A stretch of DNA of 64,000 nucleotides from Deltaproteobacteria bacterium (GCA_021802645.1 JAJZRO010000011.1:23621-87620); one strand, 5' to 3'; numbered from the stretch's first letter, positions 38,386 through 47,782 are shown. Notes: generated by a model not told the origin, from the letters alone. Program-made: numbers and translations.

Positions 38386-39416
38386 TCACTTGCCAGTTCG
38401 ACGAAGCGGGCAATGTCGGTGCCGCCGAAGCAGATGTCGAGGCAGCGGCCGCAGCCTACGCAGCTCGGCCGGCCGTGTTTTTCCACGTCGTACTTGAGCT
38501 TGTGCAGGAAGCGGTGCTTGATCGCCGCCTTCTTCGGCTCCACCGGGTTGTGGCCGCCGGCCATGCGGGTAAAGCCGGCAAAGGTGCAGGCATCCCAGCA
38601 GCGCAGGCGTTCGCCGGAGGTGGCGGAACGCGGCTGGTCCACGATGGTGAAACAGGTGCAGGTGGGGCAGACGTAGGCGCAGCCGGCGCAATCCTGGCAG
38701 CGCAACGAGAGCTGCTGCCAGACTGCCTCGTCCACCATCCCTTCGGCCAGCCGCCGGATGGCGAGGTCCACATGGACCTGGCGCTGGAATCCGCCCCGTG
38801 CCTCAAGATAGAGCTGATACTGTTTCTTGATCTCCGCCTCCTCGGCCGCGCTGAAGAACTGCGGCCAGCGGCTGACGATCGTCTCGCCCTGCGCCCGGCC
38901 GGCCGTCACCAGGAAGCGGTCGCCGAGGTCGGTCAGTTGCAGGTCGGCGCCGAGCTCGCTGAAGGGGCCGTTCTTGGTAGCATCGCAGAAGCAATTGGGG
39001 AAGGGCGCGTTGCAGTTGAGCCCCACCAGCACCGTATTGTGGCGCCGGCCCAGGTAATGCGGCTCCCTGGTTCGCTGGCTGAAGATGACATCCATATAGA
39101 GGATGGCGGCCAGATCGCAGGAGCGCACCCCAAAGTAGAGGGTTGGCGGGGGCGCCGCATACCTCGGGTGCAGGGCGTAGCCGGCCTGGTCCGCCTCGTA
39201 GGCGGCGATGACCTCCTGCTGCGGAAAGAGGAAGGGCTTGAGCGATTCCTGCGGCTGGTGGTCGAGGTCCAGGGCCATGGTCTCCACGCTCGCCACCTCG
39301 GCAAAGAGGGTGTCACCATGGCGGTTTTGCATCGGCGCCACCAGGCGGTATGCCTTGCCGAGCTTGCGGAGCAGCGGGATCAGGTGGTCTTTTTTGAGGA
39401 TATGGCTGCTGCTCAT
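38379..39416 (-). CDS. 4Fe-4S electron transfer subunit (HydB/FloxB/AsrA-like)
   Basis: The 345-residue protein matches the beta subunit of sulfhydrogenases and FloxB: an N-terminal region with YFGVRSCDLAAI and NCNAPFPNCFC, followed by two 4Fe-4S sites near the C-terminus (CQDCAGCAYVCPTCTC at about 232-247 and CVGCGRCLDIC at about 325-335). It should connect FdhA to the flavoprotein. The ATG at 39416 overlaps the fdhA stop (ATGA), so the start is well fixed. Confidence 0.92.
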   Translation of the reverse strand: MSSSHILKKDHLIPLLRKLGKAYRLVAPMQNRHGDTLFAEVASVETMALDLDHQPQESLKPFLFPQQEVIAAYEADQAGYALHPRYAAPPPTLYFGVRSCDLAAILYMDVIFSQRTREPHYLGRRHNTVLVGLNCNAPFPNCFCDATKNGPFSELGADLQLTDLGDRFLVTAGRAQGETIVSRWPQFFSAAEEAEIKKQYQLYLEARGGFQRQVHVDLAIRRLAEGMVDEAVWQQLSLRCQDCAGCAYVCPTCTCFTIVDQPRSATSGERLRCWDACTFAGFTRMAGGHNPVEPKKAAIKHRFLHKLKYDVEKHGRPSCVGCGRCLDICFGGTDIARFVELASEE

Positions 39417-41449
39417 GGGCTGACCTTTTCGACGCGCACCGCGCAGATCTTGTATTCCGGGCACTTGGCCTTGGGGTCCGCTGCCGCGGTGGTGAGCCGG
39501 TTGATGGGGGCCTCGTGGAAGTGGAAGGTGGTGTAGACGCTGCCTGCTGTCACCTCTTCGGTGAGGCTTGCGGCCAGCTCAATGCTGCCCCGCCGGGAGG
39601 TGAGCCGCACCATCTCTCCCTGACGGATGGCAAGGCCTTTCGCATCGGCCGGGTTGAGCTGGAGCAAGGCGCGGTCCGCCTCCCGCGTGAGCGTAGGGCA
39701 TTGCCGGCTCATGGTGCCGGTGTGGTACTGGTGGTAAACCCGGCCGGTGTTGAGCAGCAAGGGGAAGTCGTCGTCCGGCAGCTCGCTGGCCGGGATGGGC
39801 TGCGCCGGCACGAAATGGCCCTTGCCGCGGGTGAAGTAGTATTTGTGCAGGAAGGGAGTGCCGGGGTGTTCCCGGCCCCAGCAGGGCCATTGCAGACCCC
39901 AGCCCGTTTCCAGCCGGTCGTGGAAGATGCCGCTGTAGATCGGGGTGAGCAGCGCGATCTCCTCCATCACCTCGGCCTGGCTCTCGTAGGGCATGGGGTA
40001 GCCGAGCCGGGCAGCCAGCGCCATGATGGTGTCGCTGTCCGGCCAGGTCTCGCCAAGGGGCGGGATGACTTGGCGGATAAGCTGCACCCGACGCTCGGAA
40101 TTGGTGACGGTGCCGGTTTTTTCGGCAAAGGAGGCAGCCGGAAAGACCACGTGGGCCAGCTGCGCGGTCTCGGTGAGGAAGAGATCGCTCACCGCGAGAA
40201 AATCGAGGCCCCTGAGGGTGGCCTCCACCTTGGTCGCATCCGGGTCGCTCAGCATCGGATTCTCGCCCATGATGTACATGCCGCGGATGGCTCCCTGGCC
40301 GCCACTGTGGGTCATGTCGAGCAGGGTCAGCCCCGGCTGCTCCGGCAGCGTCACCCCCCACGCCTGTTCGAACTTCCGGCGAAAGGTAGGATCGGCCACC
40401 GGCTGATAGCTCGGATAGACACTGGGCAGCGCCCCCATGTCGCAGGCGCCCTGCACATTGTTCTGGCCGCGCAGCGGATCGACGCCGGTCCACTCCTTTT
40501 CCACGTGGCCGGTGAGCATGGCGAGATTCGCGATGGACTGCACGTTGTCGGTGCCGCAGATGTGCTGGGTGATGCCGAGGCAGTAGCAGATCACCGCCTT
40601 CTGCGCCCGGGCATAGAGCCGGGCCGCGCTGGCAATCCGGTCGCGCGGCACGCCGGTCTCTACCTCCACCTCGGCCAGATCGACCCGGTAGAGCATGTCG
40701 CGCAGGGCGAGGAAGTTTTCGGTGCGCATCTCGATGAAGAGATCGTCGTGGAGATTCTCGTCGAGGATGATTCGCATCATGCCGTTCAGGAGCGCGATGT
40801 CGGAACCAGGTCGGATGGCCAGATGCAGGGTGGCGCACTCGGCAAGGCGGGTGCGGCGCGGGTCGATGACGATGAGCTTCGCCCCGCGATCCACCGCATC
40901 GAGCATCCGGCGGGCCACCTGGGGATGCGCCTCGGTGGTGTTGGTGCCGACGGCCAGGATGACCTGGGCCTGCTCGATCTCGTTGATCGAATTGGTCATG
41001 GCGCCGCTGCCGAAGGTGGTGGCCAGACCGGCCACGGTGGGGGCATGTCAGAGGCGGGCGCAGTGGTCGATGTTGTTGGTGCCCAGGACCGCGCGGGTGA
41101 ACTTCTGGAGCAGGTAGTTCTCCTCGTTGGTGCACTTGGCCGAGGCAAGTACCCCCAGGCTGTCTGGGCCGTGGTCTGCCTTGAGGCGGCCGAGGGCGGC
41201 GGTGGTATAGTCGAGGGCTTCGTCCCAGGAAACCGGGGTGAGGGTGCCGTTTTTCCGCAGCAGCGGGGTGGTGAGCCGGGCCGGATCGTGGATGAACTCG
41301 TGGAGGTGCCAGCCCTTGACGCAGAGATTGCCGCGGGAGACCGGATGGTTGCGGCTCGCGGTGGCACCGACCACCCGGCCGCCCTCTTCCCGGAGGTAGA
41401 CGCCGCAGCCGCAGCCGCAATAGACACAGGTGGTGAGCACCTCTCGCAT
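39413..41449 (-). CDS. fdhA: Selenocysteine-containing formate dehydrogenase, catalytic subunit
   Basis: One 678-residue protein is encoded if the in-frame UGA at 41048-41050 is read as selenocysteine (residue 134, context HCARL-Sec-HAPTVAGL, the same as in E. coli FdhF, VCCARV-Sec-HGPSVAGL in outline). An N-terminal 4Fe-4S cluster (C8, C11, C15 and a Cys in NLCVKG) precedes the molybdenum/tungsten bis-MGD domains; the C-terminal MGD-binding domain starts near LLLNTGRVYHQYHTGTM. It oxidises formate or reduces CO2. The ATG at 41449 follows GAGGAG. A SECIS hairpin follows the UGA, and tRNA-Sec lies at 2.8 kb. Confidence 0.96.
41019..41050 (-). promoter_or_regulatory. Bacterial SECIS element in fdhA
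   Basis: Downstream of the UGA (41050-41048) the stem GTGGCC (41035-41030) / GGCCAC (41024-41019) presents the apical loop GGTCT (41029-41025). The GGUCU loop is that of the E. coli fdhF SECIS bound by SelB, and 18 bases separate UGA and loop in both cases. Confidence 0.9.
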
Positions 41450-41549
41450 AACCGCACTCCTCGTGGCGATGGACGCAGATAGCCTCTCGCCCCATGGTAT
41501 AGAGGTGGTGGGCCTTTTGCAAACAGGAAGTGCAAGAGCAGGGAAGGGG

Positions 41550-41577
41550 CCCTGCCCCGAATATGCTCGGGGCAGGG
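41550..41577. terminator. Perfect hairpin between the Cys-rich gene and fdhA
   Basis: CCCTGCCCCGA (41550-41560) pairs perfectly with TCGGGGCAGGG (41567-41577), loop ATATGC. It lies 15 bases after the small gene on the minus strand. The following T-run is poor, so it could be a weak terminator or a processing/stability element. Confidence 0.6.
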
Positions 41578-41592
41578 AACAACGGCCGGCGG

Positions 41593-41751
41593 CTACTTCT
41601 TTTTGCTCTTGCAGCCGCACCCGCAGCCGCTGCCCTTCTTGGCCTCGCCCTGCTTGATCATGCAGGCCGAAGCCCCGCAGGCGTCACATTTTTTGGGCTG
41701 GCATCGGGTCTCCTTGGTGGCGCCACACTTGTCGCATTGGAAGGTTGCCAT
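41593..41751 (-). CDS. Cys-rich mini-protein (rubredoxin-like, CxxC pairs)
   Basis: The 52-residue protein MATFQCDKCGATKET... has CxxC at 6-9, 22-25 (CDAC) and a C-terminal CGCGCK cluster next to a Lys tail. The pattern RCQPKKCDACG resembles the small rubredoxin-like RCKP-type zinc/iron proteins of anaerobes. It is too short for simple ORF calling but has ATG, a GAGGAGTAGTT site and dense Cys spacing. It lies between the cupin gene and fdhA on the same strand. Confidence 0.8.
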   Translation of the reverse strand: MATFQCDKCGATKETRCQPKKCDACGASACMIKQGEAKKGSGCGCGCKSKKK

Positions 41752-41760
41752 AACTACTCC

Positions 41761-42156
41761 TCAGGTTGTGGTTGATTCAGAATCCCCGGCAAGGGAGGTA
41801 TCTTCGTGACGATAGGGCGGAGCACAGCAGCAGAGGATCCGCAAGGGTGCCGCCCCAATGTTGGCAATGGAATGGTAGGAGCCTGGGGCGATCACCACCG
41901 TATCGCCGGCGGTCACCGCAAAGGACTCCCCCGCCAGAGTCATCCGCCCCTCACCGGCCAGGATGTGGTACACCTCCTCGCTGACCCCATGGATGTGGGA
42001 GATGGTGGCCTGGCCCGGCGCCACAGTGGCCTCGGCCAGGCTCAACTGGTGGACTGCGGCATGATCCGGGTGTATGAGTTCGCGGATGAGGGAGCCATCC
42101 TTGGTGGGGTAGGGCGCGACCGCGTCGTAGCGGGTATGAACGGGTTTTGCTGCCAT
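41761..42156 (-). CDS. Cupin domain protein
   Basis: The 131-residue protein has both cupin motifs: HIHGVSEEVYHILAGEGRM (about 54-72, His-x-His ... Glu) and PGSYHSIANIG (about 91-101). The metal ligands H54, H56, E60-61 and H95 are present. It probably binds a small ligand or isomerises a sugar-like compound; the substrate is unknown. GGAAAGAGTC precedes the ATG. Confidence 0.88.
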   Translation of the reverse strand: MAAKPVHTRYDAVAPYPTKDGSLIRELIHPDHAAVHQLSLAEATVAPGQATISHIHGVSEEVYHILAGEGRMTLAGESFAVTAGDTVVIAPGSYHSIANIGAAPLRILCCCAPPYRHEDTSLAGDSESTTT

Positions 42157-42223
42157 GACTCTTTCCGGCGTCCTGCTTTTCGGGTACTCTTATCATGACG
42201 CATCGCCCCTGCCGATGGCGAGC

Positions 42224-42239
42224 TTTTTTCGCGAAAAAA
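42224..42239. promoter_or_regulatory. Perfect 16-base palindrome
   Basis: TTTTTTCGCGAAAAAA lies in the 104-base divergent region between the cupin and peptidase genes, 21 bases before the peptidase start. It could be an operator or hairpin; no regulator is known. Confidence 0.45.
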
Positions 42240-42260
42240 TCCACCAACCAGGTTCCCTCC

Positions 42261-43394
42261 ATGAATCGTGAACGTCTTGCCGCCACCTTCATCCAGCTCT
42301 GCGAAATCGACAGTCCCTCCAAGAGCGAGGGGCGAGTCGCCGCCTTCCTCAAGGATCTCTGCGCCAAGGAGTTGGGGGCCGAGGCGATCTTCGAAGACGA
42401 TTCCGCCACCAAGACCGGCTCCGAGTGCGGCAATCTCATCGTCCGCTTCACCGGCACCCTGGACAAGCCACCGCTCTTCTTCAACTGCCACATGGACACC
42501 GTGCAACCCGGGGTCGGGGTCAAGGTGCAACGCCAGGGCGACACCTTCACCAGCGCCGGCGCCACCATCCTGGGCAGCGACGACAAGGCAGGCATCGCGG
42601 CGCTCATCGAGACGGTGCGCCTCCTCAAGGAAAACAAGACGCCCCATGCCCCCTTCGAATTGCTCTTCACCACCTGCGAGGAGATCGGCCTCTTGGGCGC
42701 CAAGCACCTCGACTTCTCCCTGGTCCGCGCCCGCATGGGCTATGCCCTGGACAGCTCCGGCATCGATCTCGCCATCATCGGCGCGCCGGCCGCCAACCGC
42801 TTTACTGCCGAGATCCAGGGACTGGCCGCCCACGCCGGCCTCCACCCGGAAAAGGGGATCAGCGCCATTCAGCTCGCGGCCCAGGCCATAACCCGGCTTC
42901 CGCTGGGGCGGCTGGACGCGGAAAGTACCGCCAATATCGGCCGCATCAGCGGCGGCACCGCCACCAACATCATCCCGGAGCGGGTGCGCCTCGACGGCGA
43001 GGTGCGCAGCCACGATCCGGCCAAGCTGGCCCGCTATACCGCCCAGATGGAGGAGGCCTTCCGCACCGCGGTGGCCAACTGGCACGATCCGGCCGGCCTG
43101 GCTGCCGGTCGTCCCGCCGTGGATTTCTCGGTGGAGGCGCAGTACCCGAGCATGCGGATCACCGAAGGAGAAGCGGTCTGGCAGCGGCTGGCAACCGCGG
43201 CCAAGGCCCTCGGCCGCCCCATGGAATACATCGTGGCGGGCGGCGGCAGCGACGCCAACATCTTCAACGCCCATAACCTTGCCACCATCATTCTCGGCAT
43301 CGGCATGACCGACGTCCACACCACCGAGGAATCGGTGACCCTGGACGCGATGATGCGCACCACCGAACTCGTCATCGCCATCTTAACCACATGA
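42261..43394 (+). CDS. M20 family metallopeptidase (peptidase T-like)
   Basis: The 377-residue protein is an M20 dinuclear zinc aminopeptidase: FNCHMDTV (about 75-82, His-x-Asp), the bridging Asp in GSDDKAGIAAL, EE in TTCEEIGLLGAKHL, and the dimerisation lid (about 175-280). It resembles tripeptidase PepT-like proteins that cut short peptides. The start at 42261 is chosen because it matches the family N-terminus (LAATFIQLCEIDSPS). Confidence 0.92.
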   Translation: MNRERLAATFIQLCEIDSPSKSEGRVAAFLKDLCAKELGAEAIFEDDSATKTGSECGNLIVRFTGTLDKPPLFFNCHMDTVQPGVGVKVQRQGDTFTSAGATILGSDDKAGIAALIETVRLLKENKTPHAPFELLFTTCEEIGLLGAKHLDFSLVRARMGYALDSSGIDLAIIGAPAANRFTAEIQGLAAHAGLHPEKGISAIQLAAQAITRLPLGRLDAESTANIGRISGGTATNIIPERVRLDGEVRSHDPAKLARYTAQMEEAFRTAVANWHDPAGLAAGRPAVDFSVEAQYPSMRITEGEAVWQRLATAAKALGRPMEYIVAGGGSDANIFNAHNLATIILGIGMTDVHTTEESVTLDAMMRTTELVIAILTT

Positions 43395-43417
43395 AATAAT
43401 GAAACAAAAACGCATGT

Positions 43418-43433
43418 TGTTTCACGTGAAACA
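43418..43433. promoter_or_regulatory. parS: parS centromere site
   Basis: TGTTTCACGTGAAACA is the exact consensus ParB-binding palindrome. It lies 241 bases before parA. ParB loads here and spreads for chromosome segregation; parS sites cluster near the replication origin. The rest of the 43395-43673 gap shows no gene. Confidence 0.97.
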
Positions 43434-43673
43434 TTGACGCCGCTTTTTTCACCCACCCTATTTTTCCGTTGCAATCCTCTCCTGGGCGTGGTGTTATAGC
43501 GGAAAGATTATGCATCTCACGCCTGCACGATATTCCCACTCGCCGTATGCCCCGCCACTATTTGGCGATTTTTTCTTCACATATCAACACGCTACCACAG
43601 CAACATGGCGCGGCATCCATTCGTTTTTGCGCCATGATCGCATCATGAACGACAGGGGGGAGGAGAGCGACGC

Positions 43674-44465
43674 ATGACGACACAGGCAAAGGTGATTGCG
43701 CTGGCGAACCAGAAGGGGGGGGTGGGCAAGACCACCACCACCATCAATCTGGCCGCCTCGGTGGCGGCACTCGGCAAGCGAGTGCTGGTGGTCGATTCCG
43801 ACCCTCAGGGGAATGCCTCAAGCGGGCTCGGCTATGACAACAACAACGGTAGCCAGCATCTCTACCACTGCTATACGGAGGAGGTGGCCGCGGCCAGTGC
43901 TATCGTGCCGGTAGCGGAGATGAAACGCCTGGCGCTCCTGCCCACCCACGTCGATCTCATCGGCGTCGAGGTGGAGCTGATGAACGTAACCCAGCGGGAG
44001 CGCTACCTGGAACGGTTGCTGGCGCCGGTGCTCGGCGACTACGACTTTGTCTTCATCGACTGCCCCCCCTCCCTGGGGCTCCTCACCATCAACGCGCTCA
44101 CCGCTGCCGACGCCGTCATCATCCCCCTCCAGTGCGAATACTTTGCCCTGGAGGGGTTGAGCCAACTGGTGCGCACCATCCGCCTGGTGAAAAACTCGTA
44201 CAACAAACGGCTCGCCATCGAGGGCCTCCTGCTCACCATGTTCGACGGCCGCAACCGCCTGACCCACCATGTCTCCACCGAGGTGCAGACCCACTTCAAG
44301 GATCGCGTCTACAAGACGGTGATCCCCAGAAATATCCGCTTGAGCGAGGCACCCAGCCACGGCAAACCGGCCCTGCTCTACGACCGCAAATCCACCGGCG
44401 CCTTAAGCTATCTCCAGCTCGGCAAGGAATTTCTCCGGAACAACTCCAGCGGGAGGGCCAACTGA
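43674..44465 (+). CDS. parA: Chromosome partitioning protein ParA
   Basis: The 263-residue ATPase has the deviant Walker A KGGVGKTTT (14-22), VDSDPQGNASSGLG (about 41-54) and the DCPPSLG motif (about 126-132). It moves ParB-parS complexes and hence the origin. AGGAGAGCGACGC precedes the ATG. Its stop overlaps the parB start. It is a Soj-type chromosomal ParA without the N-terminal plasmid regulatory domain. Confidence 0.97.
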   Translation: MTTQAKVIALANQKGGVGKTTTTINLAASVAALGKRVLVVDSDPQGNASSGLGYDNNNGSQHLYHCYTEEVAAASAIVPVAEMKRLALLPTHVDLIGVEVELMNVTQRERYLERLLAPVLGDYDFVFIDCPPSLGLLTINALTAADAVIIPLQCEYFALEGLSQLVRTIRLVKNSYNKRLAIEGLLLTMFDGRNRLTHHVSTEVQTHFKDRVYKTVIPRNIRLSEAPSHGKPALLYDRKSTGALSYLQLGKEFLRNNSSGRAN

Positions 44466-45328
44466 TGCAAAAACGGAGCCCATTGGGCAAGGGGCTGGGG
44501 GCACTGTTGCCCGGCAAATCCGAGGATCGGGACTTTTTTCTTTGCGCTATTGACACCATTGCCCCGAATCCGCACCAGCCACGCAAACGGATGGACGATA
44601 CCGCCCTGGCCGGCCTCGCCGACTCAATCCGCGAAAAAGGCGTGCTGCTGCCGTTGGTGGTGCGACAGACCAAGGAGGAATCTTTCGAGATCATCGCCGG
44701 CGAACGCCGCTGGCGAGCCGCCAAGTTGGCGGGACTCGACGAGGTGCCGGTGCTGGTCAAGGATGTCTCGCCCCTCGATCAGCTGGAGATGGCCTTGGTG
44801 GAGAACATCCAGCGCCAGGACCTGAACCCCCTGGAGGAGGCGGAGGCGTATCTCCGGCTGGTGAAGGAATTCAACCTCACCCAGGAGGAGGTGGCCAAAC
44901 GGGTCGGCAAGGAGCGCTCCACCGTGGCCAATGCCCTGCGCATCAACCAGCTGCCCGACTTTGCCAAGGAGGACCTGGCCAGCGGCATGCTCACCATGGG
45001 CCACGCCCGGGTATTGTTAAGCCTGGCCGATGAGGAATCCATGCGGGAGGCACGGGACCAGATCATGGAGAAGGGGCTCAATGTGCGCCAGGCCGAAGAG
45101 TTGGTACGGCAAAAGAAGAACAAGCCGGTGGCCGTGCGGCGGCCCGTGAAACGCGCGCGCCACCAACTCTCCGAGAGCTATTGCAAATCCTTCACCAGCA
45201 ACCTCGGCAAGTATCTCGAGAGCAAGGTGCGTCTCGTGCAGAATGGCAACCGCGGCCGGGTGGAGATCGAATATGCCTCCACCGACGATCTCGAACGGCT
45301 CATGGCCCGAATTGTCCGCGAACAATAA
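44465..45328 (+). CDS. parB: Chromosome partitioning protein ParB
   Basis: The 287-residue CTPase/DNA-binding protein starts at 44465 (TGATG overlap with parA), with the ParA-stimulating basic N-terminus (SPLGKGLGALL), CTP motifs GERRWRAAK (near 80) and ENIQRQDLNPLEEA (near 117), a helix-turn-helix (about 140-165) that reads parS, and a C-terminal dimer domain. Longer open frame upstream inside parA is not conserved. Confidence 0.97.
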   Translation: MQKRSPLGKGLGALLPGKSEDRDFFLCAIDTIAPNPHQPRKRMDDTALAGLADSIREKGVLLPLVVRQTKEESFEIIAGERRWRAAKLAGLDEVPVLVKDVSPLDQLEMALVENIQRQDLNPLEEAEAYLRLVKEFNLTQEEVAKRVGKERSTVANALRINQLPDFAKEDLASGMLTMGHARVLLSLADEESMREARDQIMEKGLNVRQAEELVRQKKNKPVAVRRPVKRARHQLSESYCKSFTSNLGKYLESKVRLVQNGNRGRVEIEYASTDDLERLMARIVREQ

Positions 45329-45367
45329 GGCCCAGCGCCCCCAACCCCTGCAGCCGGATACGACCCC

Positions 45368-46159
45368 ATGGCCCCCATGCAACTCAAGGCGGAGATCCTG
45401 CGGCGCGAAACCCTCGCGCCGGACCTCATCCGCCTCACCTTCCTGGCGCCTGATCTCGCCGCCGCAGCCCGGCCCGGGCAGTTTCTCATGCTGCGGGCAG
45501 GGGCGGTGAGAGACCCGCTCCTGCGCCGCCCGCTCTCCATCCATCAGATCACCACCAGCGGCTGGGTCCAGGTCCTCTTCAAGGTGGTGGGCCAGGGCAC
45601 CCGGCTGCTGGCCGCCCTGGCCCCTGGCCAGACGCTGGACGTGGTCGGCCCATTGGGCAACCATTTTGCTTTGAAAAGTGGTGGAAACCTCTGCCTCATT
45701 GGCGGCGGCATGGGCATTGCCCCCCTCTATTTCCTGGCCCGCGAACTGCAACGCCGCAACCCGCCGGAAAGGGTGGTGCCGCTGTTGGGAGCCCGCACTG
45801 CCAAGGAACTGCGCCCACTGGCCGACGACTTCGTGGCCTTGGGCCTTGAACCGCGCCTGGCCACCGACGACGGCACCTTGGGCCACCACGGCCTGGTGAT
45901 CGACCACCTGAGCGAACTGCTGGTCTCCGGCAAACCGTGGCACATCTACACCTGCGGGCCCTACCCGATGATGCGGGCGGTGGTGAAACTCTGCCGCGAA
46001 CAGGGCTGGCACTGCCAGGTCTCGCTGGAGACCATGATGGCCTGCGGCATCTCCGCCTGCCTCGGTTGCGCCATTCCGGCCGCCCAGCTCGACGGCCCCT
46101 ACAAACACGTCTGCAAGGATGGCCCGGTCTTCGGCGCCGAGGAGGTGGCATGGCTCTAA
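45368..46159 (+). CDS. pyrK: Dihydroorotate dehydrogenase electron transfer subunit
   Basis: The 263-residue flavoprotein has an FAD domain (RRPLSIHQI), NAD-binding [13 protein letters not shown] (about 119-131) and a 2Fe-2S site in the C-terminal [13 protein letters not shown] ... HVCKDGPVF. It passes electrons from PyrD to NAD in pyrimidine synthesis (type 1B enzyme). pyrD starts 10 bases before its end. An internal ATG at 45377 is an alternative start. Confidence 0.94.
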   Translation: MAPMQLKAEILRRETLAPDLIRLTFLAPDLAAAARPGQFLMLRAGAVRDPLLRRPLSIHQITTSGWVQVLFKVVGQGTRLLAALAPGQTLDVVGPLGNHFALKSGGNLCLIGGGMGIAPLYFLARELQRRNPPERVVPLLGARTAKELRPLADDFVALGLEPRLATDDGTLGHHGLVIDHLSELLVSGKPWHIYTCGPYPMMRAVVKLCREQGWHCQVSLETMMACGISACLGCAIPAAQLDGPYKHVCKDGPVFGAEEVAWL

Positions 46160-47073
46160 GCGATCTCGACCTGTCCTGCCGCATCGGCGCCCTGACTCTC
46201 CAGAACCCGGTGCTGACCGCTTCGGGCACCTTTGGCTACGGCCGGGAGTTCGAATCCTTCGTCAACCTCCATCGCCTGGGCGCCGTGGTGGTGAAGGGTA
46301 TCTCGCTGGCGCCGAGGCGCGGCAACCCGCCCCCCAGGGTGGTGGAGACTGCCTGCGGCATGCTGAACGCCATTGGCCTGGAAAACGTCGGCGTGGAGCG
46401 CTTCCTGGCCGAGAAGATGGACTACCTGCGCGGTATGCGGGCCACGGTGATCGTCAACATCCTGGGCGACTCGGTGGAGGAATACGCCGAACTGGCTGGC
46501 CTGCTTGACGGGGTGGCGGGGATCGCCGCCATCGAGGTGAATATCTCCTGCCCCAACGTCAAGAAGGGTGGGGTGGCCTTCGGCACCGACCCGAAAATGG
46601 CCGCGGCGGTCACCAAGGCGGTCAAGGGCGCAACCAAGCTGCCGGTCATCATCAAGCTCTCGCCCAACGTCACCGACATCGCCCTCATGGCCAAGGCGGT
46701 GGAGGCCGCCGGGGCGGACGCGGTCTCGCTCATCAACACCCTGCTGGGCATGGCCATTGACATCCGCAGTCGGCGGCCGCGGCTGGCCAACGTGGTGGGC
46801 GGCCTCTCCGGCCCGGCGATCAAGCCGGTGGCCTTGCGCATGGTCTGGCAAGTGGCCAGGGCGGTGCAGATCCCGGTGATCGGCATCGGCGGCATCGCCA
46901 CCGCCGAGGATGCCTTGGAATTTCTCATCGCCGGCGCCTCGGCCATCGAGGTCGGCACTGCCAACTTCATCAACCCCAGGGCCTGCGAGGATATCCTGAA
47001 CGGCATCGGCGCCTACCTCGAAGCGAACAAAATGACGTCAGTACGTGAGTTAGTCGGCTCGCTGGCCGTTTGA
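46150..47073 (+). CDS. pyrD: Dihydroorotate dehydrogenase catalytic subunit (type 1B)
   Basis: The 307-residue FMN enzyme converts dihydroorotate to orotate. [13 protein letters not shown] (about 18-30), the [12 protein letters not shown] segment with the class 1B catalytic Cys, and [19 protein letters not shown] near 235 are diagnostic. The ATG at 46150 overlaps pyrK by 10 bases. Both subunits together indicate the NAD-linked heterotetramer. Confidence 0.96.
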   Translation: MALSDLDLSCRIGALTLQNPVLTASGTFGYGREFESFVNLHRLGAVVVKGISLAPRRGNPPPRVVETACGMLNAIGLENVGVERFLAEKMDYLRGMRATVIVNILGDSVEEYAELAGLLDGVAGIAAIEVNISCPNVKKGGVAFGTDPKMAAAVTKAVKGATKLPVIIKLSPNVTDIALMAKAVEAAGADAVSLINTLLGMAIDIRSRRPRLANVVGGLSGPAIKPVALRMVWQVARAVQIPVIGIGGIATAEDALEFLIAGASAIEVGTANFINPRACEDILNGIGAYLEANKMTSVRELVGSLAV

Positions 47074-47089
47074 ACCGCTTGTGGTTGCC

Positions 47090-47782
47090 ATGCTCGCCGA
47101 TGATCAACAGGGAGTCCTGCTCCACGCGATCTACGACACGTTCAGCAACTGGTCCTGCCGTTTCTCTTTTGCCTGCCATAAGGGGTGCGCCACCTGCTGC
47201 ACCCAAAGCGTCACCATGACCACCCTGGAGGGGCAGGGGATACGGACCTATCTCGCCGCGCAGGGTCGGATAGCGGAACTCGCCGGCCCGGCGTTCCTCC
47301 CTTCTTTGGCGGAGAGATCAATCCGCCTCACCACCAACGGTTTCGTTGCCGCCCACCTGCGGGGCGAAGAGGTAGAGGAGCCGGCAGAGTGGGATCTGCG
47401 ACCCTGTCCCTTCCTGGCCGACAATGCCTGCACCATCTACGCCGTGCGCCCCTTCGGCTGCCGCCTCTTTGCCTCGCTGACTCCCTGCGCCGAGAGCGGC
47501 GCCGCCGACATGCCGCCGGGCTACCTCACTGCCAGCACCATCCTGCTCCAGTACATCGAGCACCTGAACCAAAACGGCCGCTGGGGCACCCTGGTGGAGA
47601 TTCTAGGCGGGCTGGCAGGGGAGGGGAGGGCGGACGGCTTTGGCGTGCCCACGGCCCCCATTCCCGGCTTCCTGATGGCGCCAGAGGAACGGCGCGTGGT
47701 CGAACCCCTGATCGACGATCTCTTTCAGCAAGAGATCAACGGCAAGCGCTTTGATCAATGGCTTGCGGGGGCACGACCGTGA
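47090..47782 (+). CDS. YkgJ-type cysteine cluster protein
   Basis: The 230-residue protein has the Cys-rich pattern CHKGCATCC (about 29-37), CPFLADNACTIYAVRPFGCRLF (split, about 106-127) of the YkgJ/Fe-S oxidoreductase family, which binds zinc or iron. Its function is unknown. A GTG at 47081 is an alternative start. Its stop overlaps the next gene (GTGA). Confidence 0.88.
   Translation: MLADDQQGVLLHAIYDTFSNWSCRFSFACHKGCATCCTQSVTMTTLEGQGIRTYLAAQGRIAELAGPAFLPSLAERSIRLTTNGFVAAHLRGEEVEEPAEWDLRPCPFLADNACTIYAVRPFGCRLFASLTPCAESGAADMPPGYLTASTILLQYIEHLNQNGRWGTLVEILGGLAGEGRADGFGVPTAPIPGFLMAPEERRVVEPLIDDLFQQEINGKRFDQWLAGARP

Noticed and set aside
41048..41050. UGA in fdhA as a nonsense mutation or pseudogene
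   Set aside because: The UGA lies at the known selenocysteine site with a matching SECIS, and tRNA-Sec is present.
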